64,000 nt of DNA from Echinicola strongylocentroti (GCF_003260975.1 NZ_CP030041.1:2465001-2529000); one strand, 5' to 3'; counted from the first letter of the stretch, positions 8,918 through 17,907 are shown. Translations and numbers: made by a program. The notes: generated by a model from the letters alone, not told the origin.

Positions 8918-10316
8918 CCTTACTAAAACGCTGGCCATAATTTTATGCTTTTTGAGCACATTAACCGTCCAAGCTCAAGACACAGACAGCACCAGTAACG
9001 ACACCCCTACCTCGGGGCAGATACTGGATAAAATCATCGCCAAAGTGGACAATTATATCATCTTGGAATCAGACCTCCAAAAGTCTTATTTGGAAGCTGT
9101 ATCCCAATCCCAGCAAGGGTTTGAGGCACCATCCAAATGTGAAGTGTTCGAATCCCTTTTGGTCAACAAACTGATGTTGGCCAAGGCAGAAATTGACTCA
9201 GTGATCGTCACAGATGCGGAGGTAATCATGGATGTAAACCAACGTTTCAATATGGTCTTGCAGCAATTTGGAGGAGATGAGGAAACATTGGTGGAAGCTT
9301 ACGGAAAAACAGCCGAACAGCTAAAATCAGAAATCCATGATATGGTAAAAGAGCAAAAAACAGTTGCCAAGATGCGAAATAACATCGTTCAAAGCATGTC
9401 TGTTTCTCCCGCCGAGGTCAGGGAGTTTTACAATAAAATCCCAAATGATTCCCTTCCTTTCTTCTCTGCAGAAGTATCCGTGGGGCAAATCGTCAAAAAG
9501 CCCGAAGCCAGCCGAAAGGAAAAAAACAGGGTCGTCAAACAATTGAACGATATCAAACAACAAATCCTGGACGGAGAATCCGACTTTGCGTCCATGGCCG
9601 TCAAATACTCCGAGGATCCTGGCTCCAAAAACCAAGGAGGAGATTTGGGCTTTTTCGGAAAAGGAGAGCTGGCGCCAGAATATGAAGCCATGGCCCTTAG
9701 CCTAAGGGAAGGTGAAATAGGTGACCCTGTAGAATCCCAGTTTGGCATTCACCTGATCCAATTACTGGAAAGGAGAACAGACTCTTATAACACCCGCCAC
9801 ATCCTTATCAAACCAATGCCTACCGAAGAAGACCTTGTCGCAGCTGAAAGAGAACTGGACAGTCTTAGAAACCTTATAGAACTGGACAGCATGAGTTTTG
9901 CCAAGGCGGCCAAGGACTATTCGGACGACAGAAATACCTCCGACAATGGCGGTTTTTTCTCAGACCCCACTACTGGTGCCAACAGGCTTTCGGCAAGGAC
10001 GCTGGAAGACCCCATTCTTTACTTCACGATTGACACCATGAAAGTAGGGACTGTCAGCCATGCCTTGCGCTACGAGGAACAGAACCAACGAACTGGCGAA
10101 CCTGAAAAAGCCGTAAGGTTACTCTATTTCAAAAATGAATATCCTGCGCACCGCGCCAATCTGGAAGATGATTACGAAAAGCTGAAAGCGGCTACCAAAA
10201 AACAAAAAGAATCAGAAGCCCTAGAAGACTGGTTCAAGGTAGCCAAGGAAGAAGTCTACATCGACATAGACCCTTCATATGATCGCTGCAATGCCTTAAA
10301 AGAGGAGGATGACTGA
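8895..10316 (+). CDS. SurA-like periplasmic peptidyl-prolyl isomerase
   Basis: About 473 aa with a cleavable signal peptide (ILCFLSTLTVQAQ). The SurA-type N-terminal chaperone domain (IIAKVDNYIILESDL, LVNKLMLAKAEIDS) is followed by two parvulin domains: EVSVGQIVKK to QFGIHLIQLLERR, with the Gly-Gly motif NQGGDLGFF, and a second from TRHILIKPMP. SurA escorts unfolded outer-membrane proteins to BamA, which is encoded in this window at 27.4-30.1 kb. I chose ATG 8895, preceded by an AGGGA-like site; ATG 8910 is also possible. It is the last gene of the three-gene isomerase operon, with a hairpin terminator after it. Confidence 0.86.
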   Translation: MNLKYMNNLTKTLAIILCFLSTLTVQAQDTDSTSNDTPTSGQILDKIIAKVDNYIILESDLQKSYLEAVSQSQQGFEAPSKCEVFESLLVNKLMLAKAEIDSVIVTDAEVIMDVNQRFNMVLQQFGGDEETLVEAYGKTAEQLKSEIHDMVKEQKTVAKMRNNIVQSMSVSPAEVREFYNKIPNDSLPFFSAEVSVGQIVKKPEASRKEKNRVVKQLNDIKQQILDGESDFASMAVKYSEDPGSKNQGGDLGFFGKGELAPEYEAMALSLREGEIGDPVESQFGIHLIQLLERRTDSYNTRHILIKPMPTEEDLVAAERELDSLRNLIELDSMSFAKAAKDYSDDRNTSDNGGFFSDPTTGANRLSARTLEDPILYFTIDTMKVGTVSHALRYEEQNQRTGEPEKAVRLLYFKNEYPAHRANLEDDYEKLKAATKKQKESEALEDWFKVAKEEVYIDIDPSYDRCNALKEEDD

Positions 10317-10357
10317 ATATAAGTCCACTAAGAAGTTCGCTCTATACACAGAGACAG

Positions 10358-10382
10358 GGTTGCTTGCTGTTGGCAAGCAACC
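10358..10382. terminator. Bidirectional terminator between surA-like gene and pheS
   Basis: A perfect 10-bp inverted repeat (GGTTGCTTGC / GCAAGCAACC) with a 5-base loop lies between two convergent genes. It is followed by TTTACTT on the plus strand, so it best serves the isomerase operon; the minus-strand tail is weaker. Confidence 0.7.
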
Positions 10383-10454
10383 TTTACTTCGTTATCGTTT
10401 TATCCCAGTTAGTTCAAGGCATCATTTCCCTGCATGACTAGGAGTATTCCACCT

Positions 10455-11483
10455 CTACAAAAGCGGTTTAAATTGTCTCAAGAACCGAATATCATTTTCA
10501 GTAAATAGCCTCAGGTCCTTGATTTGGTATTTTAGCATGGCTATCCGCTCTATCCCCATACCAAAAGCAAAACCGGTATATTTTTCAGCATCTATCCCGC
10601 AATTCTCCAATACATTGGGATCAACCATGCCAGATCCGCCGATTTCTACCCATCCCGAACCTTTACAGACGTTACATCCTTCGCCTCCACACAGCAAGCA
10701 GGAAATATCAATCTCAGCACTTGGCTCGGTAAAAGGGAAGTAAGACGGACGAAAACGCACTTTGGTCTCCTTGCCGAACATTTCCTTCGCAAAATGGTAA
10801 AGTGTCTGCTTCAAGTCTGCAAACCCCACATTCTCGTCCACATAAAGTCCTTCTACTTGGTGAAATATACAATGTGCCCTTGCGGAGATCGCCTCATTTC
10901 TAAAAACCCGGCCAGGAGAAAGTGTCCTAATGGGTGGCTTTTGATTTTCCATCACTCTTACCTGTACCGATGAAGTGTGTGTCCTCAACGCGATATCCGG
11001 ATTCTTTTCGATAAAAAAAGTATCCTGCATCTCTCTAGCGGGATGGTTTTCAGGAAAATTCAAGGCAGTAAAATTGTGCCAATCATCTTCAATCTCTGGC
11101 CCTTCTGATAAATTAAATCCAATTCGCTCAAAAATCTCTATGATCCGTTGGCGCGTAGCTGTCAGCGGGTGAATCCCTCCCACTGGCTGATTGGTAGCAG
11201 GTAGTGTAAGGTCAATGTCCGTAGATGTTGACTGACCGGAGCCTTCGTTCACTTTATCGATAAGGCCCTTAAATTTTTCTTCGGCAGCTTGTTTGACACT
11301 ATTGACCATTTGGCCAAAGGCCTTTTTTTGGTCATTTGGTACATGCTTCATCTCAGCAAAAAGCGCCCCTACCACACTTTTCTTGCTGATATAACGCATT
11401 CTATAAGCTTCCAGTTCTTCTGGATTATTGGCATCTGCCTCAGCTATTTCTATTTTTAATGCTTCAATTTTATCCTGATGCAT
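10455..11483 (-). CDS. pheS: Phenylalanine--tRNA ligase alpha subunit
   Basis: 342 aa, the usual length. Class II synthetase motifs are visible: motif 2 around GRVFRNEAISARAHCIFHQ and motif 3 in FAFGMGIERIAMLKY, with the N-terminal coiled-coil tRNA-binding domain before TRQRIIEIFERIGF. A cysteine cluster CLLCGGEGCNVC sits between motifs 2 and 3 and is typical of bacterial PheS. The enzyme charges tRNA-Phe with phenylalanine as an alpha2beta2 complex; pheT is not in the window. Confidence 0.96.
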   Translation of the reverse strand: MHQDKIEALKIEIAEADANNPEELEAYRMRYISKKSVVGALFAEMKHVPNDQKKAFGQMVNSVKQAAEEKFKGLIDKVNEGSGQSTSTDIDLTLPATNQPVGGIHPLTATRQRIIEIFERIGFNLSEGPEIEDDWHNFTALNFPENHPAREMQDTFFIEKNPDIALRTHTSSVQVRVMENQKPPIRTLSPGRVFRNEAISARAHCIFHQVEGLYVDENVGFADLKQTLYHFAKEMFGKETKVRFRPSYFPFTEPSAEIDISCLLCGGEGCNVCKGSGWVEIGGSGMVDPNVLENCGIDAEKYTGFAFGMGIERIAMLKYQIKDLRLFTENDIRFLRQFKPLL

Positions 11484-11792
11484 AGAGATTTTCTTTTTTA
11501 GACATGCAAATCTAAAATATTATCATTTAATGACCACATAATCGCATGATTGGTTTTCATTCCTCCATAAAATTTAGATAATGGAGGGTATGAAAAGGAT
11601 ACCCTGTCTTGCAGGGGATCAAAAACCGACTGTTTCTTGCCTATTGGGAATTGATAGGGTACAGGCTAAACATTGGCGACAATTACTATAACCCGGAATC
11701 AATGCCGTTATAGCTTATCCGAAAGGCTTTCCATAGCAAGGCCCTGGGCAGCTATATCGTGCATAATGCGGATTAACCCACCAAACCTTCCA
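11484..11792. other. Intergenic region with a possible degenerate MITE
   Basis: No gene is visible. Positions 11688-11776 begin with TAACCCGGAATCAATG and end with GCATAATGCGGATTAA, which match the two ends of the MITE family described below with a few mismatches, so this may be an internally deleted old copy. A small hairpin CCTG..CAGG lies near 11620. Confidence 0.35.
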
Positions 11793-14700
11793 CTATTGAT
11801 CAATGCCTTCTTCTTCCTCTTCCTTCTTGGCCGGTCCAGCCTCACCGAGCCCCAAGGACCCCTTAAACCCTGAAAGAGAGGCTTTCCACCAATAATTAAA
11901 AATGAACTTCCGTTTATCTCTTTCGAAATATATGGGGGCAATTTTTTCTGTCCCGAAAATTCGACGTGGGTTATTGCCACGAACAGCAAAGGCATTCAGC
12001 ACAAAATTCAACATGGCCTTTCTTCCCTTAGCTTTTTCCAAAGTCCTGTCATTCAGCAACTGCACCTTCAATCCATTATAAAAGAACTCCATCTGCCCCC
12101 TCGCCACGTCATTGTCGGCAGTAAAGTGCCAATAGGAAGGCTTTGCCACTCCCTCTCTGATCTTTAGAAAAGCATTTCTCGTCATGATAGAATTAACGGT
12201 TTTTAAATCAAAGCTTCCTGTGCGGACGGCCATCTCCATTGGATAGGGCGCTTGATAATAAAACCTGGCATCTACTTGAACTGAAGCCATGCCGTTGATC
12301 CGTCCTGCAGCCGTCAAGGTAGTACTATCAATGGAAAATGTATCTTCCAATGTTTTACTCAAGTGGAATGGGTGCATTTTTGCATATAGAGAATCAAAGG
12401 TAATGCTGCCCGGGATCATCCCTTTTTCCGGAAACTCCTCATAGGTAATTACTGCTTTCTCCACTTCCAACGTATCCAATTCGACGTTTACCCCTGCTTT
12501 TTTCATCAGTTCTTGGGGCATGGGCCTACGGAGACTATCATTAAAAGGCATGCGCTTATCCCTAAAAACATGGATATTAGGAGCCTGAACAAACATCTTA
12601 TCGGCTTTTATCGCCCTTTTCTCTATCAGTGTGTTTAAATCTATGGCATCAAACCTAATTTCAGGAAAACTGGCCTTGACCACATCGGTCTGATAGCCCA
12701 CTTTACGTACATATTCATACCGACCAAACCGTGGTTCCAAGGTAACGTTCTTAAGTCGCATTTGATCTTTCGAAATGGCTACCAAGCCAATATGAAGAAT
12801 ATTCAAGCTATCTGGCAGCTTGATCTCGTAGTCGGGAAGCTCGACAAAGAAATCTTTGCTTAGGAAAACATCCTTATCAAACGCTTCCGCATTGGACAGG
12901 TCAAAACTGAGATCATTCAAAGCGATATTCAACCCATTAAATGAGCGCATATTGGCCACTGAATCCTTCTCTAGCAGCTTCAACTGCCCTCCGACCAAGT
13001 TAAAATCCCTTACTTCCAGGTTTTTGACCACATCCTGCACCGCTTTGCCCCCCTCTTTGCCACTTACTTTCCCCACCTCTTTTTTGTCCAGATAAAGGTT
13101 AATTTGAGGTTGTATAAGCTCTACTTTCTCGAAGTCTATTTCACCTGTCTCCTGAAAGCTTGTCAAAGAACGGGTCTTTAACTTTACCAATGGCACATTC
13201 GCTGCAATCACCGGATCACCAGGGTTTCCCTGATAGTTTTTGGGGATGATCTTGAGGTTTTCGAATTGAATCAAATCACTCTTGGTATCCAGCTCCACCT
13301 TGCTAAAACTAAGCGTATGAACGCTATCATTAAGCGCCAGGTTAAAGTCATCAATATCCATGGCCATATTATCAAAAAAGCCAACGATATCGCCCTCATT
13401 TAGCTTGGCAGAATCTAACAAAAAACCATAAAAAGACAGGTTGACACCTGTACTGATCAGGTTTCTTTCGTGACCTCTATCGCTGTAGAAAGCACTAAAA
13501 CGTGCATTATTGGCCTCTACAGTATCGATTTGGATCACATCAAGCCGTTTTGGAAAGTGCCGCTTTCGCTTGGTGCTTTTTTCCTTATCGCCCTTCCGCT
13601 CCCCATTTTGATCTATAAACAAATTCACCTCTGCATTAGAAAGGCTGACTTTGGACATGGCAAGGGTATTTTCGAAGAAAAAACGGTCTACATCCACCCC
13701 TGAGAAGCTCAGGTTGGAGATATCTGCACCTATGGTCACCTTCACGCCCAGATCCCGCCTTGGACGAAGACGGACGTTGGAAGTCACCAACTCGTCCCTG
13801 GAGGAATTATAGCTTATTTTATCCGCATGCAAGCTGTACCTTCCATCTGCGACATTAAACACGTAATTGTTCAGACTTATGTCCAGCTCCTCTGCAAAGA
13901 AGGTTTCTGCATTTCGCGGAGTGACATTTTCGTCCAATTCAAAATTCTTTATCCTAATGGAAACATCATCTTCGGCAAACGTCTTGATCTTGTCCCTTAC
14001 AAAGTTTTCATAGGCAATGGAGCCATCTATGACATTTAGAGAGTCGATATTGATGTAAGAAAAATAGCTAGTGGCCAACTCATAAAGGTCATTGATTTGT
14101 ACTTTCTCCTTCTTCTCCATCGGGGCAACAAAACGGCTCAAGCGTATATCGGGCGAAGGAACTTCCACCATCCCAATTTCCAGCACCCCATCAAAATAGG
14201 CCTTGGCAATATCCACCTCTTTCAGGTAAAACTCCGGGACATGCACCTCTAGCACCATTCTTTTATTTAGACGCTGCAAATTCTCCATCACCATATCTGG
14301 CTGTAAGGGTTCAAAACTAAATCCATCAATCTTCAGCAGCTTTTCTTTCGTATCGACAAAGATTTTTTTTGCCTTGAAAACGTGAAGATCATCAGTCAGC
14401 TTCATGGCATAATTGTCCAGTTCTAGCTGTAGGTCCTCCGCCAAGAACATCCGGGAAGAATCCTGCTCGATCCCTTCATCTACCGCAAAATTCTCCAAGA
14501 CCATACTGGCCTTTTCGAAAGAAACGCTGTCTTTGTTGATTTTCAGGTTGTTATTTAAGGTCATATCCCCTTCGATCAGCTCTAGGCGGTCGATATAGAT
14601 GGCCCGCAAAAAATTCTTGGTCAATTCCTGAATCGTCTGCCCCTTTAACTCTCCTTGTTTTTTACGAATATTACTGAACTTAACAGTAGGATTGCGAAAC

Positions 14701-16118
14701 ACCATATCCTTCACGTCCAGCACATTATGATTGTACACCTTCTTAAGATTGGCATTTTCAAGGTTAAACTCGGGGATTTCTATTTCAAAAAGCGGTATTT
14801 GTTCATTGACTTCCCTGAAAGGCTCCACTTTGGCACCTGAAACTTTCAGTTCATCTTCTTTAGAAGACAAAAACACTTGATCACCCGTAATCCAGTGTAC
14901 TCCATCGGCCAAGACTACTTTCACCTTGGACAGGGTCAAGGCAGCATCATCAGCATAGAAAAACTGATTCTGAGACCGCTCCACATCTGGACCGATATAC
15001 ACCCTGTCCATTTCAAAGTCTATTCTCTCGGCTTCTATCCTGTTCTTGTACTCATCATTTACCCCGCGCTGCAAAAACTGCCCCTCCTCTATCTCTAAAT
15101 GATCTATGCTGATGGAAGCTAAAATATCCTGAATAAGCGGATATAAACTATAATCCAATAAAGATTGGTCGGCCACATCCGGAGACAGTTCTGAATACAC
15201 CAAAAAAGAGGGATTGTTTAAGTTAAGGTTGCCGACATTGACATCAGTGGTATAAAACACCTGATTGATATCTGCATCAGTGAGCTTAAGATCAGCCAGT
15301 TCCATGTTGTAATAAATTTCCCTTGGCTTATCAAGATCAGGCTTAAGGGCCACTTGCTTGGCCGTGATATGATTGTCCAATGAAGAAACCTCTATCTGTT
15401 TGGCGTACAACGTATGGACACTGTCTGCCAAGAGCATCTCGAAATTTTCCAAGGTCAACCCAAACCCTTCTGCATTAAAAGGAGTAGGACTGGGACGTGG
15501 ATTAAGTAAGCGAACGTCTTTAAGGTAAAAATTGGTATTCTCTGCTTTTATGGATTTTTGGCTGACAAAATTCTCGATCAGCAGGTCGGCATGGTCCAAG
15601 TACAGGTTCTTGATGACAATTTCTTCTAAAGGAACTCCCTCCAGTGAATTTTTTATCTCATGCTGTAATTGTTCCAATTTTGATGAGGACCCCAGGCTAT
15701 CCAGTTTTTGACGGGTCTGGATCATGGGATTGGCAAATCTCAGGCTCCCTACTTCAAGTACTTTTTCCGAAAAATCGTACCCTATTCCTTTTACTGCTAT
15801 CTCCGGAACTTTGATTTTATATAGTGGTTGCTCATGAGACAAGGAGTCCTCTATAGCCCTGTTCGGACTAAGAACAAAGCCTTCAAAATAGAATCCACGC
15901 TGGAAGATAGAAAGGTGAAAACGATCAAATCCTACCTCATACTTTCCAGCGGATGCCTCATTTACTTTATTCTGTACATAACTCCGTAAAAATAGATCAG
16001 ACCCAAAATAGAGCCCCACCTGTAGCAGTACTAAAAACAAAATACTAATGGCAAAAAACCGGATCAGCCTTCGCTGGGATCGTTTCAGTTTTTTTTTATT
16101 TCGGTTCTTTTTCCCCAT
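11793..16118 (-). CDS. Giant AsmA/DUF748-like membrane-anchored protein
   Basis: 1441 aa. A basic N-terminus (KKNRNKKKLKRSQRRL) is followed by one transmembrane helix (FFAISILFLVLLQVGLYF) and a very long periplasmic part. The latter repeats a module of roughly 150-200 residues with recurring lines such as FLAEDLQLELDNYAMKL, FFAEELDISLNNYVFNV and FFDNMAMDIDDFNLALND, each followed by an ADK/SKVELDTK-type strand. The C-terminus has LNAFAVRGNNPRR and a charged tail (KKEEEEEGIDQ). This architecture fits the AsmA/TamB/YhdP class of bridge-like proteins thought to carry phospholipids to the outer membrane. The function is inferred from class, not shown. It is transcribed alone. Confidence 0.8.
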   Translation of the reverse strand: MGKKNRNKKKLKRSQRRLIRFFAISILFLVLLQVGLYFGSDLFLRSYVQNKVNEASAGKYEVGFDRFHLSIFQRGFYFEGFVLSPNRAIEDSLSHEQPLYKIKVPEIAVKGIGYDFSEKVLEVGSLRFANPMIQTRQKLDSLGSSSKLEQLQHEIKNSLEGVPLEEIVIKNLYLDHADLLIENFVSQKSIKAENTNFYLKDVRLLNPRPSPTPFNAEGFGLTLENFEMLLADSVHTLYAKQIEVSSLDNHITAKQVALKPDLDKPREIYYNMELADLKLTDADINQVFYTTDVNVGNLNLNNPSFLVYSELSPDVADQSLLDYSLYPLIQDILASISIDHLEIEEGQFLQRGVNDEYKNRIEAERIDFEMDRVYIGPDVERSQNQFFYADDAALTLSKVKVVLADGVHWITGDQVFLSSKEDELKVSGAKVEPFREVNEQIPLFEIEIPEFNLENANLKKVYNHNVLDVKDMVFRNPTVKFSNIRKKQGELKGQTIQELTKNFLRAIYIDRLELIEGDMTLNNNLKINKDSVSFEKASMVLENFAVDEGIEQDSSRMFLAEDLQLELDNYAMKLTDDLHVFKAKKIFVDTKEKLLKIDGFSFEPLQPDMVMENLQRLNKRMVLEVHVPEFYLKEVDIAKAYFDGVLEIGMVEVPSPDIRLSRFVAPMEKKEKVQINDLYELATSYFSYINIDSLNVIDGSIAYENFVRDKIKTFAEDDVSIRIKNFELDENVTPRNAETFFAEELDISLNNYVFNVADGRYSLHADKISYNSSRDELVTSNVRLRPRRDLGVKVTIGADISNLSFSGVDVDRFFFENTLAMSKVSLSNAEVNLFIDQNGERKGDKEKSTKRKRHFPKRLDVIQIDTVEANNARFSAFYSDRGHERNLISTGVNLSFYGFLLDSAKLNEGDIVGFFDNMAMDIDDFNLALNDSVHTLSFSKVELDTKSDLIQFENLKIIPKNYQGNPGDPVIAANVPLVKLKTRSLTSFQETGEIDFEKVELIQPQINLYLDKKEVGKVSGKEGGKAVQDVVKNLEVRDFNLVGGQLKLLEKDSVANMRSFNGLNIALNDLSFDLSNAEAFDKDVFLSKDFFVELPDYEIKLPDSLNILHIGLVAISKDQMRLKNVTLEPRFGRYEYVRKVGYQTDVVKASFPEIRFDAIDLNTLIEKRAIKADKMFVQAPNIHVFRDKRMPFNDSLRRPMPQELMKKAGVNVELDTLEVEKAVITYEEFPEKGMIPGSITFDSLYAKMHPFHLSKTLEDTFSIDSTTLTAAGRINGMASVQVDARFYYQAPYPMEMAVRTGSFDLKTVNSIMTRNAFLKIREGVAKPSYWHFTADNDVARGQMEFFYNGLKVQLLNDRTLEKAKGRKAMLNFVLNAFAVRGNNPRRIFGTEKIAPIYFERDKRKFIFNYWWKASLSGFKGSLGLGEAGPAKKEEEEEGIDQ

Positions 16119-16504
16119 AGATTAAACCATATAAAGCAAAATAAACTTTATTCTGTATAAAATAAAGTTGAACAAAATAAAGTTGCATATACCCTGAAAA
16201 ATAGAGTTTGAAAAGCAACGGGAGAGCAATACCTCTAATGTAGACAAAAGAGTTTAACACCCCAATGTTCACTTTGTTAAACAATTTATTTCAAATTTCA
16301 TGCCCCGAATAATATCAGACGTAAAAAATCACACTATTTAGAAAACTACAAACTAAATTCTCCCTCCGAGAAAAAACCCTTTTTAACCTAGTTCTCTACT
16401 GTTTTTTACACCTCCTAAGTCCCAAAGCTGTTTTCCATAAAATTGACATCCATTTACAAAAAAGCTCCTCTTGCATGGGACAAAGATGTCACATTTACCG
16501 AAAA
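16119..16504. other. AT-rich intergenic region
   Basis: Upstream of the AsmA-like gene. An imperfect direct repeat (AATAAAGTTG) is seen around 16157-16184. No gene or RNA can be supported here. Confidence 0.4.
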
Positions 16505-16547
16505 AATAAAAAGAGAACGTTCTTATGCATAATGGTTTCCCATTCTC
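16505..16547 (-). terminator. Possible terminator of tRNA-like RNA A
   Basis: On the minus strand, GAGAATG (16541-16547) can pair with CGTTCTC (16513-16519), enclosing an AATGG-GAAA-CCATT tetraloop hairpin, and is followed by TTTTTATTTTTT. It lies 44 bases beyond the 3' end of the tRNA-like fold. Confidence 0.5.
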
Positions 16548-16590
16548 CTTTGCCATAAAAACATTCTCTCCAAATAATTTAACACAAAGC

Positions 16591-16713
16591 TGTAGGAGAA
16601 GGATTCGAACCTCCACGGAGAAGTTAGGCAACACAAGAGCTCTATGTGTGCTTTATCCCATAATCTCCACCCCCGAGACAGGAGGGCTTGTCTGCCAGTT
16701 TCAACATCCTACA
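16591..16713 (-). ncRNA. tRNA-like RNA A (Leu-type body, long structured variable arm)
   Basis: The minus strand folds into a cloverleaf of 123 nt. The acceptor is a perfect 7-bp pair, TGTAGGA with TCCTACA. The D-arm is TTG / CAA with loop AAACTGGCAGA, as in tRNA-Leu. The anticodon stem is CCCTC / GGGGG with loop CTGTCTC, reading anticodon GUC. The T-arm is GGAGG-TTCGAAT-CCTTC. The variable region is 55 nt (16615-16669) and forms its own extended arm: GGAGA/TCTCC, then a bulged TTA(T)GG/CCTAA, then GCACACA/TGTGTTGC. Odd points are the huge variable arm, an Asp-type anticodon on a Leu-type body, and a pyrimidine at position 37. CCA is not encoded. It may be a divergent tRNA, a pseudo-tRNA or a regulatory tRNA mimic. 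Confidence 0.65.
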
Positions 16714-16719
16714 GTATAA

Positions 16720-16754
16720 TTAGCCTCTTTTTGCTAAATGGTGCTCCAAAGGTA
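16720..16754 (-). promoter_or_regulatory. Promoter and leader hairpin of tRNA-like RNA A
   Basis: TACCTTTG on the minus strand (16747-16754) is an exact match to the Bacteroidota minus-7 box TAnnTTTG. The expected start, near 16740, places a TTAGC/GCTAA hairpin (16720-16737) at the very 5' end of the transcript, just before the acceptor stem. No good minus-33 TTTG is seen at the expected distance. Confidence 0.55.
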
Positions 16755-17040
16755 ATAAACAGGATCAAATTTTAAAATTTACACAAAGAAAACGATTGAA
16801 TTTTACACTATTTTTAATTTTCACCTAAAAAACCGCACAAATAAGCAACACAATATATAAAAACAGTATAAATTTTAATAAATCCTTAACAAGCAATTCA
16901 TACAAGGTACATATCTAAAATTCAAGAAATATAAAATCACTTAATTATAATTTTTCGAAATATAATATCAAATCGCAATCAACTCCACACCCCCTACAAA
17001 ATAAACACCTAGCAAAAGAAAATGATATTGATCCGACTAT

Positions 17041-17590
17041 TTGCGGATCAAGCGGAAAAGCTGGAGACTCATGGAACGCTGATGACGCAGATGATTATGA
17101 TTTGCACTGATTTTTTTCTTGAATTGGAATAGCCAAGTAGCATAAAAAAGCTATGAAAGGGCGTAACATCCTTAGCCATGGGCATCGCTCATGGTAAACA
17201 TCAATAATAAGGTCGTTGTTTTAGCAGTAATTACTTTCCTAGTGCTTATAAATTCACGCTAAAACCCATTGCACACCAATAGCGGATCAAGCGGAAAAGT
17301 TGAAGGATAGTGGTTCGTTTTAATGGAACGCTGATGACGCAGATGATTATGATTTGCACTGATTTTTTCTTGAAGTGGAATAGCCAAATAGCATAAAAAA
17401 GCCCTGAAAGGGCGTAACACCCTTAGCCATGGGCAACGCCCATGGTGAACAATAAAAATAAGGTCATTGTTTTAGCAGCAATTACTTTCCTAGTGCTTAT
17501 AAATTCACGCTAAAACCCATTGCACACCAATAGCGCTCTATTCCAATAATCAAGGACCAAGCGTAAAAGTTGGGGACTGCCAGTTTGTTA
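17041..17590. repeat. Tandem REP-like repeat, two long copies and a partial third
   Basis: Unit 1 spans 17041-17280 (240 bp) and unit 2 spans 17281-17531 (251 bp); a partial third start is at about 17555-17590. Units share GCGGATCAAGCGGAAAAG at the start and GCACACCAAT at the end. Each contains an AAGGGCG-type hairpin (GCCCTGAAAGGGC in unit 2) and a CCATGGGC / GCCCATGG palindrome (imperfect in unit 1), characters of REP-like intergenic repeats. The copies have diverged, so the duplication is not recent. No open frame is present. Confidence 0.8.
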
Positions 17591-17770
17591 ATGGTAAAAC
17601 CAAGAATAAATAAAAAGGGCACATAGTCCCAAAGGCAGCAAGTGCAAGCTGAAACCTGTACTGAAAGGGATTTATAGTTGCTTTGTGCCTTGGTGGCGTA
17701 TCATTGTTCTGATAAAAAAATTATCGTCCCCCAGAAATATTACCTGATCCAAAACATCACTTAATAGGCA
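17591..17770. other. Intergenic stretch between repeats and tRNA-like RNA B
   Basis: No gene or clear structure seen. It contains a GGGCACATAGTC / TTTGTGCC segment that may pair weakly. Confidence 0.35.
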
Positions 17771-17804
17771 TAAAAAAAGCTATGAAATAGAATCTCATAG
17801 CTTT
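17771..17804 (-). terminator. Rho-independent terminator of tRNA-like RNA B
   Basis: On the minus strand a 10-bp perfect stem (AAAGCTATGA / TCATAGCTTT, 17795-17804 with 17776-17785) with a 9-base loop is followed by a run of T. It is 32 bases downstream of the tRNA-like fold, giving that RNA a defined 3' end. Confidence 0.72.
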
Positions 17805-17835
17805 AGTCAATTAACAATAAACCCAAAATAACCTG

Positions 17836-17903
17836 TTGTAAGAAAAGGATTCGAACCTTATAGTGTGTTTTCACTTCCCGGGTGCAGTTTATCTGCCTTA
17901 CAA
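17836..17903 (-). ncRNA. tRNA-like RNA B (no anticodon arm of normal form)
   Basis: The minus strand gives a 68-nt fold closed by a perfect 7-bp acceptor-like stem, TTGTAAG with CTTACAA; an eighth G-U pair is possible. Next come a hairpin GCAG-ATAAA-CTGC in the D-arm position, a short ACCCGGGA linker, a hairpin AGTG-AAAACA-CACT where an anticodon arm would be, and a canonical T-loop TTCGAAT on an AAGG/CCTT stem. The D-loop Gly-Gly pair and a 7-base anticodon loop are missing, so it cannot be an ordinary decoding tRNA. It has its own promoter, leader hairpin and terminator. It resembles tRNA mimics, but I know no named family that matches. Confidence 0.6.
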
Positions 17904-17907
17904 TGAC

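Noticed and set aside
16383..16634. Minus-strand 83-codon frame
   Set aside because: It runs through the candidate terminator and the T-arm of tRNA-like RNA A.
16591..17903. tmRNA or an ordinary tRNA cluster as the source of the two T-loops
   Set aside because: No tag-peptide region or tmRNA ends are present; RNA B has no anticodon loop, and RNA A differs from standard tRNAs in the variable arm and anticodon.
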